NCBI RefSeq assembly: GCF_014334095.1
Contig: NZ_CP060495.1
Span: 1,325,001-1,389,000 of the forward strand
DNA from: Novosphingopyxis iocasae
Lineage (GTDB): Bacteria; Pseudomonadota; Alphaproteobacteria; Sphingomonadales; Sphingomonadaceae
DNA length: 64,000 nucleotides
Direction of reading: 5' to 3'
Below, in pieces: positions 34,468 to 43,512 of this stretch. The stretch's first letter is position 1. Each line of letters opens with the position of its first letter. The translations under genes and the position numbers were made by a program. Below the pieces are notes generated by a model. It was given only the letters and a program-made list of their open reading frames with translations. It did no database searches and was not told the DNA's origin.

Positions 34468-34482
34468 TGATACCGGTTTCCA
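34468..34482 (+). promoter_or_regulatory. Predicted LacI-family operator, site 5
   Basis: TGATACCGGTTTCCA lies between divergent uxaA and uxaC, 32 bases from the uxaA start and 68 bases from the uxaC start. Confidence 0.6.
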
Positions 34483-34550
34483 AAGGCGTCGCCAAGTGGC
34501 ATAGCGGCGCTGCCGTCTCGTTCGAGAAGAAACGCCGGAGAGGACCGACC

Positions 34551-35951
34551 ATGCCCCGTGAGCTGAACCTTCATCCCGATCGTTTGTTGCCGACGGACCC
34601 CGGCACGCGGGCGCTGGCGCAGGCGCTTTACGTGTCGGTCGCCGGCCTTCCGATCATCAGCCCCCACGGGCACACCGATCCGGCTTGGTTCGCCTCCAAC
34701 GATCCCTTCGGAAACGCCAGCGATCTGCTGCTGGTGCCAGATCACTATCTCTTCCGCATGCTCTATTCGCAGGGCATTCGTCTGGAGAATCTGGGGATTG
34801 CGGGGCATGAAACCGATCCGCGCGCCGCCTGGCGGATTTTGGCAGAAAATTATCACTTGTTTCGCGGCACGCCCTCGCGCCTCTGGCTCGACTGGGTGTT
34901 TGCCGAGGCCTTCGGCATGCAGGTCCGGCTCGATGGCGAGACGGCCGACCTCTATTTCGACACCATCACCGAAAAACTCGCGACGGACGCCTTTCGCCCG
35001 CGCGCGCTGTTCGATCGCTACAATATCGAGGTGATCGCAACCACCGAAAGCCCGCTCGACACGCTCGATCATCATCGGGCGATCCGAGCGAGCGGCTGGA
35101 GCGGTCGCGTTATTACCGCTTACCGGCCGGACCCGGTGGTTGATCCCGACTTCGAAGGGTTCACCGAAAATCTTGATCGGTTTTCCGAAGTTTCCGGCGA
35201 GGACTGCGCAAGCTGGCAGGGCTATCTCGCGGCTCACCGCATCATGCGCGCGCGGTTTCAGGAACTGGGCGCTACCTCGACCGATCATGGCCACCCGACG
35301 GCGCAGACGGCCAACCTCTCCCCCGCGGAATGCGAACGCCTTTACGATCGCGTGCGACGCGGCGCCGGCGAACGGGGCGATGCGGAGCTCTTTCGCGCAC
35401 AGATGCTGACCGAAATGGCGGCGATGAGCATCGATGACGGGCTGGTGATGCAGATCCATCCCGGCTCGGTCCGCAATCACAACGCCCGCCTCTTCGAACG
35501 TTTTGGGCGTGACAAAGGTGCGGACATCCCGAGCCGCACCGATTATGTTCACGCCCTCAAACCGCTGCTCGACCGCTTCGGCACCGAAAGCGCGCTGTCG
35601 ATCATCCTCTTCACGCTCGACGAGAGCAGCTATGCGCGCGAACTGGCGCCGCTCGCGGGGCATTATCCGTGCCTCAAGCTGGGGCCCGCCTGGTGGTTCC
35701 ACGACAGCCCGGAAGGCATGCGCCGGTTCCGCCGTATGACGACCGAGACGGCCGGCTTCTACAACACGGTCGGGTTCAACGACGATACCCGCGCCTTTCT
35801 CTCCATCCCGGCACGGCACGACGTCGCGCGCCGGGTGGATTGCAGCTTCCTTGCCGAGCTGGTTGCGGAACACCGCATCGAGGATTGGGAAGCGGCCGAG
35901 CTAGCGCAGGCGCTGGCTTATGATCTGGCGAAGCAGGCTTACAAACTATGA
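34551..35951 (+). CDS. uxaC: Glucuronate/galacturonate isomerase UxaC
   Basis: A 466-residue amidohydrolase-fold isomerase that converts D-galacturonate to tagaturonate or D-glucuronate to fructuronate. Motifs include ISPHGHTDPAWF (H-x-H at the barrel start), WILAENYHLFRG-like WRILAENYHLFRGTPSRLW, IQIHPGSVRNHN-like MQIHPGSVRNHN, KLGPAWWFHDSPEG and NDDTRAFLSIPARHDVARRV. GGAGAGGA lies 8 bases before the ATG. It overlaps the next gene by four bases (ATGA). Confidence 0.95.
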   Translation: MPRELNLHPDRLLPTDPGTRALAQALYVSVAGLPIISPHGHTDPAWFASNDPFGNASDLLLVPDHYLFRMLYSQGIRLENLGIAGHETDPRAAWRILAENYHLFRGTPSRLWLDWVFAEAFGMQVRLDGETADLYFDTITEKLATDAFRPRALFDRYNIEVIATTESPLDTLDHHRAIRASGWSGRVITAYRPDPVVDPDFEGFTENLDRFSEVSGEDCASWQGYLAAHRIMRARFQELGATSTDHGHPTAQTANLSPAECERLYDRVRRGAGERGDAELFRAQMLTEMAAMSIDDGLVMQIHPGSVRNHNARLFERFGRDKGADIPSRTDYVHALKPLLDRFGTESALSIILFTLDESSYARELAPLAGHYPCLKLGPAWWFHDSPEGMRRFRRMTTETAGFYNTVGFNDDTRAFLSIPARHDVARRVDCSFLAELVAEHRIEDWEAAELAQALAYDLAKQAYKL

Positions 35952-37309
35952 GGCTGTCCCTGCGTACGCTGCACGCGCTTCCGCAGGACGCCGACCGCTT
36001 CACCTATGATCGCGGCGCACAGGCGATAGGCATCGTCCATTTCGGCATTGGTGCGTTTCACCGTGCCCATCAGGCCTGGTATACCGATCAGGCGATGGAC
36101 GAAGGAGACCGCGACTGGGCGATTTGCGGCGTCTCCCTGCGGTCCCGCAGCGTTGCCGACCAGCTTGTGCCGCAGGACGGGCTCTATACGGTCACGACGA
36201 GGTCTGGCGAGGGAGCGCAAGTCCGTGTGATCGGTGCCGTGCGCGAAGTGCTCTTCGCATTAGATGATGGCGCGGCGATCGTCGCGCGGATCGCGGACCC
36301 GGCATGCCGCATCGTCAGTTTCACGGTTACCGAAAAAGGCTATTGCCGTACCGGTGCGGGCGATCTCAATCTTCGCTTGGCGCAGGAAAGTTTTTATCCG
36401 CTGCTTGGCCGGGCCCTGGCGCAGCGCGCAGAGGCGGGCCTTGGCGGTATCACGCTGCTGAGCTGCGACAATCTCGCCGATAACGGCACCGTACTGCACC
36501 GGTTGATGCGCAGATGGATGATGGAGAACGAACCCGACGCGCTGGATTGGTTTGAGACGCATTGCACCGCGCCCTCCAGCATGGTGGATCGCATCGTGCC
36601 GCGATCGACCGATAAGGACCGCAGCGCCCTTCAGGCGCAGCTCGGTATGGCCGACGAGGGCGCGGTGTTCACCGAAGATTTCAGCCAATGGGTGATCGAG
36701 GATCGCTTCGCAAACGGTCGTCCTAGCTGGGAAAAGGTTGGCGCGGAGATGGTTTGCGATGTGGTGCCCTATGAAACGGCCAAGCTACGCATGCTGAACG
36801 GAGCCCATTCCTTCCTGGCCTATGCCGGATTGGCGGCGGGTCATGAATTCGTGCATCAGGCCATTGCCGATCCCCAGCTCTGCGCATTGGCGCGCCGACT
36901 GATGCTGGAGGAAGCACTCCCCTCGATAACCGCGGCCCCCGGACAAGATCTGGACCGATATGCGGAAGAATTGATCGTGCGCTTCAACAATCCGTCGCTG
37001 CGCCATCGACTTGATCAGATTGCGATGGATGGATCGCAAAAACTCCCGCAACGCTGGCTCGATACGGTGCGATGGCATTGGTCCCAAGACGCGCCGACGC
37101 CCGCGATCCGCAAAGGTTTCGAAGCCTGGCGGCAGCACTGCGCGCGTAATAGCTGTGTCGACGATCCGTTCAAGGACCGGCTGGTGGAAGCGGCCCAGTC
37201 AACCGATCGTTCTGAATTCCTGGACATCTGCTTTGGCGAATACGGGGATACTCAATCAATTTGGTCCGAATATGTTTTTCTACGCTCTATTTTTAAATCG
37301 GCGGAATGA
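35948..37309 (+). CDS. Tagaturonate/fructuronate reductase (mannitol dehydrogenase family, UxaB/UxuB-like)
   Basis: A 453-residue NAD-dependent reductase of the mannitol dehydrogenase family. The Rossmann motif is VHFGIGAFHRAH near residue 30; SMVDRIVPR and the catalytic Lys region KLRMLNGAHSFLAY follow, with an all-alpha C-terminal domain. Linked to uxaC and uxaA, it probably reduces tagaturonate to altronate (UxaB role), though the family also holds the fructuronate reductase UxuB; motif choice does not separate the two by eye. After this gene no further locus gene follows on this strand. Confidence 0.87.
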   Translation: MRLSLRTLHALPQDADRFTYDRGAQAIGIVHFGIGAFHRAHQAWYTDQAMDEGDRDWAICGVSLRSRSVADQLVPQDGLYTVTTRSGEGAQVRVIGAVREVLFALDDGAAIVARIADPACRIVSFTVTEKGYCRTGAGDLNLRLAQESFYPLLGRALAQRAEAGLGGITLLSCDNLADNGTVLHRLMRRWMMENEPDALDWFETHCTAPSSMVDRIVPRSTDKDRSALQAQLGMADEGAVFTEDFSQWVIEDRFANGRPSWEKVGAEMVCDVVPYETAKLRMLNGAHSFLAYAGLAAGHEFVHQAIADPQLCALARRLMLEEALPSITAAPGQDLDRYAEELIVRFNNPSLRHRLDQIAMDGSQKLPQRWLDTVRWHWSQDAPTPAIRKGFEAWRQHCARNSCVDDPFKDRLVEAAQSTDRSEFLDICFGEYGDTQSIWSEYVFLRSIFKSAE

Positions 37310-37485
37310 TGTTCGCAGTGACATGACACCTGATTTTCCTCCGCAGGCGATTAAATTCTGGGTTGAAGGGAGGAAAGACGCTTAAGAGCACCAAATGAAC
37401 ACCCGCACTCGTCCTTAGCGACAGCTCGCGATCTCTGCCGAACAGTGCTCGGACAGGAAAGATGAGAAGGTCCTGGTGAGGCTCT
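37310..37485. other. Intergenic gap, no gene seen
   Basis: The 176 bases between the uxaB-like gene and the convergent hemerythrin gene contain no supported open frame, tRNA or strong terminator. The stretch around 37,324 resembles the locus operator only partly (ACACC then TGATTTTCC) and is not counted as a site. Confidence 0.5.
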
Positions 37486-37959
37486 CTATTGGGGCGAGAT
37501 TGCGAGATGTCCCGACCATGTCGCCAATGCGATCCGCCCCCTCCCCGCTAGACCTAAGCCACTAAGTCGCGATGAACCGAAAATAGCGGGATAAATGCGT
37601 GTCTCCTCACGCTCCACCCTGCGTTGAAGGCGGGTCAATAGCGCCTCCAAATCCTGTCGGTAGGCGAACCAGTCGTCGCGCAGTTCCGGGTCCGGCCAGC
37701 GTACAATATGCTGGCGCAAGTCCTCGCCCAGCGTAAGATCAAGACTGTTGGCATGGCTTTCCAGCAGGATTTTCTGTCGGAGCGCTTCCTTCAAGATCTG
37801 TGTTTCAACAGCAAGATGCGTGGAAAGTTCGCGAGCAAGATTCCATCGAACCTGCGCAAACCGCGCGGTAAAGGGCGGCGCGTCCTCTGCAATAAAATCG
37901 CTCAGTTCGGCCGCAAGCTGCGCAATCCGTTCATGATCATCAAGTAATTTGGCGAGCAT
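37486..37959 (-). CDS. Hemerythrin/HHE-domain protein
   Basis: A 157-residue mostly helical protein with iron-ligand-like spacing: LLDDHERIAQL at the N-terminus, STHLAVETQILKE, LLESHANSLDLTLGED and EREETRIYPAI at the C-terminal helix (His and Glu ligands). Family members bind a di-iron centre and act in oxygen, nitric oxide or iron sensing and storage. ATG 37,959 has GGGGGGAT upstream; a longer frame to 38,010 is less likely. It lies beside a two-component cluster but no functional link is shown. Confidence 0.8.
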   Translation of the reverse strand: MLAKLLDDHERIAQLAAELSDFIAEDAPPFTARFAQVRWNLARELSTHLAVETQILKEALRQKILLESHANSLDLTLGEDLRQHIVRWPDPELRDDWFAYRQDLEALLTRLQRRVEREETRIYPAIFGSSRLSGLGLAGRGRIALATWSGHLAISPQ

Positions 37960-38068
37960 CGATCCCCCCGTTTCATCAGTGGGTCCACCTGCTCTCCGCC
38001 TGTTTAACAAAATCCTGCCTAGCCGGGCTCACCCTAAGCGATTGCGACCAATGTCTAATGCGCTTCCA

Positions 38069-38461
38069 TCAAGGACGATTTGGGTCGTCTAGAATGGCGC
38101 GGACTTCGTTGGCCAAGCGAAGGGGATCGAACGGCTTGATGATTACGCCCGAAGCGCCCGCCCGCCGATAGGCATCGACCTCGGCAGAACGCCCCTTCGC
38201 CGTCATGACGATCACCGGTGTATGCCTATATGCCTCACGTTCACGGATAGCGCTAAGCAGCTGCATACCGTCCATAGTCGGCATCATGATATCTATCATG
38301 ATCGCATCGGTGGTGGGATCGGACGCAAGCCAATTCAGCGCTTCCTCTCCACTGTCAGCCGGGTAAGCGATGATAGCTGGATCCATCTCCAGCGACAGAC
38401 CGATGATAGTGCGAATATCGGGATCATCGTCGACATAGAGAAGGTGCAGTGGCTTGGTCAC
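38069..38461 (-). CDS. Single-domain response regulator
   Basis: A 130-residue CheY-like receiver with no output domain: acid triad near LYVDDDPDIR, phosphoacceptor Asp in AIMIDIMMPTMDGM, Thr in VIVMTAKG and Lys in VIIKPFDPLRL. It is co-transcribed with, and overlaps by four bases, the upstream histidine kinase gene, so it is a likely phosphorelay component or a phosphate sink. Its partner cannot be proved from sequence. Confidence 0.9.
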   Translation of the reverse strand: MTKPLHLLYVDDDPDIRTIIGLSLEMDPAIIAYPADSGEEALNWLASDPTTDAIMIDIMMPTMDGMQLLSAIREREAYRHTPVIVMTAKGRSAEVDAYRRAGASGVIIKPFDPLRLANEVRAILDDPNRP

Positions 38462-40925
38462 AACGCGGTCTCGCTACGCTCGAGAACGCGGCGGATCGTG
38501 CTACCGAGATCGGGCAGCGCATTACGCGTCTTGATAAGAACAGCATCGACGCGCCGGGCCTGCTCAGGCGATACATCATGCGCAGAATAGATGATCGTCG
38601 GAATGGCAATTCCATCCTCGTCGATCATGAACGGCAGAAGATCCAAGCCGCTTTCACCGGCGAGATTTAGATCGAGTACAGCCACATCGGGCCTTCTGGC
38701 GATAATTGCCTCGCGCGCTGCGGCAAGAGTCGAAACCCGGACAAGCTCCAGATCATTTCCCAGCGCTTCAGCCGCCAGCGTCAGCAAATCATAATCGTCG
38801 TCGAGATGCAGAACCACCGGGCGTGCTTTTCGATTGCCATCGATTGCACGCCGCAACGCAGAGCGCAGACGATCAGCTTCCGCGGGACGCAGAACATAAT
38901 CAATGACGTCCGCACCGGTCGCGATCCCCTGCTCACCGTCCATAGCTACGACAAGCACTGGTGGACGCTCCGATCCAAGACTATCGGTCAGCTTCCGCAC
39001 GAACGCCAGCCCACCCGATTCCGGCACACCGACACCAACCAGGATCGCTTCGTATGATAGCTGCTCGATGGCGGACAAAGCTTCCTGCGCACTCAGGACG
39101 CGATCGTGCGCGAAACCGGCGTCGTTCAGTTGCATTGCCAGTCCGCCCGCGAGCCGGTCATCGGCCGCGGCGATTAAAATGCGGGGGCTTGGCCGGTCAG
39201 GCAACCGAAGCGGAAGGGTGAAGGCGAAGCGGCTCCCACCGTCCGGCCGGTCCTCGAACCAGATGCGGCCGCCGTGCCGCTCCACAATCTCGCGCGAGAT
39301 GGCGAGACCCAGGCCGGTGCCACCATTTTCGTTAAGATGAGCGCGTTCGAACCGGCCGAAGATGCGATGACGGAATTCCGCAGGGACGCCCGGCCCTTCA
39401 TCGTCGATCCGCATTACCGCGCGGCCGTCTATAATACTGGCCGAAATCCCCACCGTCGATCCGGCAGGCGTTACGCGGATGGCATTGGACAACAGATTGC
39501 CCGCCACCTGTAGCACGCGCCCCGTGTCGCATTCGACAGGCACTGGTCCGGAGTGCTTCCATTCGACCGAAACCGATGCCGCGTCAGCAATCCCTTGCGC
39601 CTGTACACCAGCTTCCTGAGCAAGTTCCGCAAGATCGGCAGGTGCGATTTCCAGAGCAAGGCTGCCGCTTTCGATCCGGTCGACATCCAATATGTCGTTG
39701 ATCAGACGAATAAGACGCCGCGAGTTACTCTCGGCGATATCGATCAAGCGGCGGTCGCGTTCAGGTAGATCGCTGCCCTCTCGTGCTCTTATAAGACCGA
39801 GCGCGCCGATTATGGACGTCAGCGGCGTACGCAATTCATGGCTGACGGTCGATATAAGATCGTCTTTCGACCGTTCGGCGCGCTTGCGCTCTGTAATATC
39901 GTGCAGTGCCATAACGAAATTCGGCCCGCCCGGTATGGACATCAGTCCCACGGTAATGTCGACCGGCACTGTCTCGCCAGCGTCGGTTGTCGCCAAACGA
40001 TCGGGAAAGAAAGTGCGTGTAAGGGCCCCATCGACCAAACCGATACGATCGGAAAAGCTCCCATGGCCCGGTGCAATGTCCACAAACGTGCAGATATCGC
40101 GCCTTACTAACGCTTCGTCCGAAAGCTTCAAAAGCGCACGGGCCGCAGGATTTGCGCTCTCGATCGTACCGCTGGCATTAAGGATCAGAAGCCCGTCGAC
40201 CGTGCTATCCAAAATCGCGCGGTTACGCTCGTCCCGTCCGCGCCATCTGCGGCCGCGCGCGCCTCGAAGCGATCACAGCGCGTACGCCACAGAAGTGTCA
40301 ATCCGACGAAAAGCGACAAAATCAGCACGCTCATCGCGGTCACGATGAGCGTCCGCATACGGGTTCGCTGTTCGTAAAATGCCGTACGGCGGCCATCCAA
40401 CGTCCGGCTTTCTCGGACCAACATCCGGTCGGCGATACGTCGTAAGCGGTCCATCACCCTTTTGCCTTGGCCCTGTTCAACAACGGCATAGGCTTCCGCC
40501 GCCCGCCCTTGTTCCCGAAGAGCGATAACGCGCTCCATCTCCATGAACTTCGCAGCAGCTAAAGTCTGCAGCTCGATATTCTCGGCGTCTCGTCCGCGCT
40601 CTCGCGAGGATTTTGCAAGCGAAGCCATCGATCTGCGGGCTTGGGCGCGAGCCGGATAATAGGGCCGCAGATAATCCTGTTTTCCGGTGAGCAAATAGCC
40701 TCGCTGCGCCGTTTCGGCATCGGCCAAGTGGCCAAGTAAGGACACCACCTCCATCCGCCGATCATAGGAGGTTCGCTCTTCATTGCGCAGATGTTCGGAC
40801 CGTCGATACTCATGACTGAGCCAAAAAAACAAAAGCGCCATCAGCAAGGGCACGCCAACTGCAATGGCGGCGAAGACGCGCCAAGACGGCCGCCCTGCTA
40901 CGGTTTTCGCAGCGCGGGTCTTCAT
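38458..40925 (-). pseudogene. CHASE3-PAS hybrid sensor histidine kinase split by a frameshift
   Basis: Read from 40,925: a membrane span, a CHASE3-type periplasmic bundle and a second span (LIVTAMSVLILSLFVGLTLL) in one frame. From about 40,250 the frame must change by one base to continue as ERNRAILDSTVDGLLIL (PAS start), HisKA with VSHELRTPL, HATPase with NLLSNAIRV, DEGPGVP and GTGLGLAI, then two receivers. The first receiver has lost the phosphoacceptor Asp (LVGVGVP), the second keeps it (AVLDLNL). A one-base loss would explain the break, so it is a pseudogene, a programmed shift or an assembly error. Start overlaps the upstream regulator by four bases (ATGA). Confidence 0.8.
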
Positions 40926-41572
40926 TGAAGCGACAGACCACCATTTCCGATCAACGGCTGCACCGCGAGAAGTGCTTGCGTTCGGTTTGTGACGCCCAAT
41001 TTGCGGAATATGGCAGTCAGATGCGCCTTTACCGTCGCCTCCGTTACATCCAAATCGGCGGCGATCTGCTTGTTGAGCCGCCCATCCGCCAACGCCACGA
41101 GCACTTTCAACTGGCTTGGGGAAAGGTTCGCGATCTTTTGGCACGCAGCTTGAATCACAGAGTCCGGACTGCCTTCAGAAGGAAAGATGCTGGCGCCTGC
41201 ATCGATCCTGCGTAACTTCTCGGCGATATTGTCCAGCGGATCACTCTTAAAAATGAAGCCGGCGGCTCCCAGAGCGCGAGCCGCCTCGATCAAGCCAACC
41301 TCTTCCCGCCCGGAAACAATGACGATGGGGCTGGACCGGCTTGCCATCTGAAGGCGCATGAAGCCCGAATAGCCGTTCGAATCCGGCAACACGAAATCCA
41401 GCAAAATCAGTCGAACGGCGCGGCGCGATGCCAGCGCTTGCTCAGCCTGTTCCACAGTTCCGGCAGAGATAGGCGCGACGCCCGGCATCGCAGCCCTCGC
41501 CGCTAGCGCAAGGCCTTCTCGCGTTAACGGATGATCATCCGCAATCAGTACATATCCACCCTGGCTCAACAA
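40922..41572 (-). CDS. NarL/FixJ-type response regulator
   Basis: A 216-residue protein with an N-terminal receiver (DDHPLTREGLAL acid pair; LILLDFVLPDSNG phosphoacceptor; IFKSDPL Lys) and a C-terminal LuxR helix-turn-helix (NLSPSQLKVLVALADG, then NKQIAADLDVTEATVKAHLT). It starts with TTG (another TTG follows at 41,569), preceded by AGGTGGGG. It overlaps the kinase by four bases, forming regulator-kinase-receiver. Probable output of the phosphorelay. Confidence 0.92.
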   Translation of the reverse strand: MLSQGGYVLIADDHPLTREGLALAARAAMPGVAPISAGTVEQAEQALASRRAVRLILLDFVLPDSNGYSGFMRLQMASRSSPIVIVSGREEVGLIEAARALGAAGFIFKSDPLDNIAEKLRRIDAGASIFPSEGSPDSVIQAACQKIANLSPSQLKVLVALADGRLNKQIAADLDVTEATVKAHLTAIFRKLGVTNRTQALLAVQPLIGNGGLSLQ

Positions 41573-41667
41573 TCACCCCACCTGGTGCAACCGAGATTTT
41601 CAACTGGTACATATGGCTTTCGGCGAAACTTCCATGTTTAGCAAGGTACACCAAAATACCCTTATAG

Positions 41668-41673
41668 TATAAT
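41668..41673 (+). promoter_or_regulatory. Predicted -10 element for the Hpt gene
   Basis: A consensus TATAAT lies 17 bases before the start codon at 41,691, in an AT-rich 118-base divergent region. A matching -35 is not evident. Confidence 0.35.
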
Positions 41674-41690
41674 ATGACAGAATAAACGTT

Positions 41691-42332
41691 ATGAAGCCAA
41701 AGCTGACGATTATAGGCGAAATCCCGACCAGTAACGATGGGCTGATCGAAATGCTGCAGGTCCACTGGACAGTGGAGCTGATTGCTCCAGATAAGGTGAG
41801 CAGGACAAACCAGACCATATCCGAATATAATGTTTGTTTATTCTCCGGATATGCCAAAAATGTTGCACTTTTTGAGGCGACCAAGATAGGCTTGGCGAGA
41901 GAGGATACCCCAATCTCGCTGGCTTTGGGACAGGACGAAACGCGACTGGGTGACGCCGAGCCGTTCGAAGCAATGATCTGCACTAGCTCTGCAGACGGGC
42001 TGGCCGCGTCGCTCCTCAAATGGTTGCCGCCGTCGATGGAGGGCGCGCTAAAAATTGAAGAGCTATTCGGCACCAATATTATTCGTCCCATGCTTGTCCG
42101 CCTCCGAGATGAACTCTCGTCGGCCGCTAAAAATTTGAGGGAAAATCGTCTGAAGGCAGGAGAGGCACATCGGATCGCGGGGCTTGTGGGGACGCTCGGT
42201 TTTGCTGAGGCAAATCGGTATTGGAGAGCGCTCGATGAGGGACATTCTTCCGCGCGTTATGACGCATATCGCAGCGCACGAACATTGGCCTTGGCCCTCT
42301 CGCTCGAGAAACTTTCTAGCCCCACCTATTAG
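41691..42332 (+). CDS. Hpt-domain protein (probable phosphotransfer component)
   Basis: A 213-residue soluble protein. The C-terminal 80 residues resemble a histidine-containing phosphotransfer domain: EAHRIAGLVGTLGFAEANRY, with the phosphorylatable His in the AHxxxG-type context. The first 120 residues look like a degenerate receiver-like alpha/beta domain (IIGEIPTSNDGLIEML) without clear acid triad. It is divergent from the regulator-kinase-receiver operon and precedes the fimbrial operon, fitting a multi-step phosphorelay. The assignment is by pattern only. Confidence 0.6.
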   Translation: MKPKLTIIGEIPTSNDGLIEMLQVHWTVELIAPDKVSRTNQTISEYNVCLFSGYAKNVALFEATKIGLAREDTPISLALGQDETRLGDAEPFEAMICTSSADGLAASLLKWLPPSMEGALKIEELFGTNIIRPMLVRLRDELSSAAKNLRENRLKAGEAHRIAGLVGTLGFAEANRYWRALDEGHSSARYDAYRSARTLALALSLEKLSSPTY

Positions 42333-42391
42333 ACTTCAGTCTAATTAGCGTCACCACTGTGGAACCATTAAAGGTTTCGTTTAGACTAAAC
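42329..42391. repeat. Repeated TTAGACT heptamers upstream of the fimbrial operon
   Basis: TTAGACT-TC-AGTCTAA (42,329-42,344) is an inverted repeat with 7-bp arms that overlaps the Hpt stop codon. A third TTAGACT (42,381-42,387) sits within GTTTAG-A-CTAAAC (42,379-42,391), itself a perfect 6+1+6 palindrome. They end 38 bases before the first pilin start. This could be a regulator-binding region for the adjacent NarL-type protein, and the first arm pair could also act as a hairpin. Confidence 0.5.
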
Positions 42392-42429
42392 TGATGGATC
42401 GATCCTGTGACCAGCAACAGGAACGTTCT

Positions 42430-42969
42430 ATGACTGTTCGATATACTTATTTCGGAATCGCCCCCGCAATTGCTTTGGGCGCACTCTTTCTTTCTCCCGC
42501 CTCCGCGCAGAGCAGCAGCAGCGGCACCATAGGTGTATCGCTCGTGGTGCAAAATGCCTGCGTGGTGAACGGCGCGAATTCGGTGCAATCCAATGTCGGA
42601 TCGATTGGCAATATCGCCTTTGCCGATCAGCCGGGTATTTTCGGCGACGTCGATGGGGAACTCGTCGGCTCTCTTGGCGCGCTGCAGGTGCTGTGTTCGC
42701 CGGGTGTACTGCCTGAACTGACGATCGGTTCTGGCGATAACGCGGCATCGGGCACGCGCTATATGGCTTCGGCTGGTAACAGCCTGCCCTACCGCCTGTA
42801 TACCGATGCTCAGCGAGCGAACGAAATCGGCATCGGGCAGCGCCTTAGCCTGGGTACGGCCACCACTGATCCAATCATCGTGCCGATCTTCGCGCGCGTG
42901 AACAGCGGCGGGAATGTGGTGGCTGCGGGCACCTATACCGATACGGTGCTGGTGACTTTGAGCTGGTAA
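42430..42969 (+). CDS. Spore coat protein U (SCPU)-domain fimbrial subunit
   Basis: A 179-residue exported subunit: signal peptide ending FLSPASAQ, then a beta-sandwich with the SCPU pattern (VQNACVVNG, a second Cys in LQVLCSPG, and the terminal donor-strand end TYTDTVLVTLSW). SCPU proteins are subunits of archaic (sigma/Csu-type) chaperone-usher pili. ATG at 42,430 is preferred over 42,394 because it begins the signal peptide. First gene of the fimbrial operon, 4 bases before the next. Confidence 0.88.
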   Translation: MTVRYTYFGIAPAIALGALFLSPASAQSSSSGTIGVSLVVQNACVVNGANSVQSNVGSIGNIAFADQPGIFGDVDGELVGSLGALQVLCSPGVLPELTIGSGDNAASGTRYMASAGNSLPYRLYTDAQRANEIGIGQRLSLGTATTDPIIVPIFARVNSGGNVVAAGTYTDTVLVTLSW

Positions 42970-42973
42970 GCCG

Positions 42974-43486
42974 ATGCGCCTAATTTACCTCATAGTCTGC
43001 TGTCTCGGGGCCGCGTACCCCGCTGCCGAAGCCCACGCCGAAACCGCCAAGAGTTTTCGCATTTCGGCTGACGTCGTAGCCGGCTGCTCTGTCTTGAGCG
43101 ATGGGAGCGGACGCTGGGGCCTCATCGATCTGGGAACGGTCGATGGTGCCTCTTCGGCAACGGTCGAAGCCGGACTCGTCTCGGCGTCAGGCGCGGGACT
43201 TGCCATCGAATGTACGCCGGGCGTCACCGCCGCCTTGAGCGTCGATCTGGGCGACCACTCTTCTGGCGGGATGCGGATGCTGGCGCGTAGCGGCGGTAGC
43301 GGGGCAATTCCATATCAGCTTTATGCAGCGGACGGTTCGACACCTTGGAACCTCCAGCCGCTTCCGCTGCAATTCGGGGCCGGAGTTTCGCGCCTTTCCA
43401 TTCCCGTGCGCGCTCGCGCCACGCTGACCGGCGCGATCCCGGCCGGACTCTACACCGATACCGTTCGCGTCACGCTGAGCTGGTGA
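42974..43486 (+). CDS. SCPU-domain fimbrial subunit, second copy
   Basis: A 170-residue exported subunit: signal (LIVCCLGAAYPAAEAHA), Cys pair in VVAGCSVLSDG and IECTPG, and the same C-terminal ending AGLYTDTVRVTLSW as its neighbour. It is a paralogue of the gene just upstream and probably a minor or major pilin subunit. Confidence 0.88.
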   Translation: MRLIYLIVCCLGAAYPAAEAHAETAKSFRISADVVAGCSVLSDGSGRWGLIDLGTVDGASSATVEAGLVSASGAGLAIECTPGVTAALSVDLGDHSSGGMRMLARSGGSGAIPYQLYAADGSTPWNLQPLPLQFGAGVSRLSIPVRARATLTGAIPAGLYTDTVRVTLSW

Positions 43487-43512
43487 GCACCATTTTCGAC
43501 CGGAACCGTTTT

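Noticed and set aside
34344-35873. Open frame of about 509 codons antisense to uxaC
   Set aside because: Antisense to a well-defined uxaC with an overlap of its catalytic motifs; no family features.
37324-37339. Possible sixth operator (TGACACC then TGATTTTCC)
   Set aside because: The CGGT centre is broken by T and an extra base, and no gene starts downstream on that side within 500 bases.
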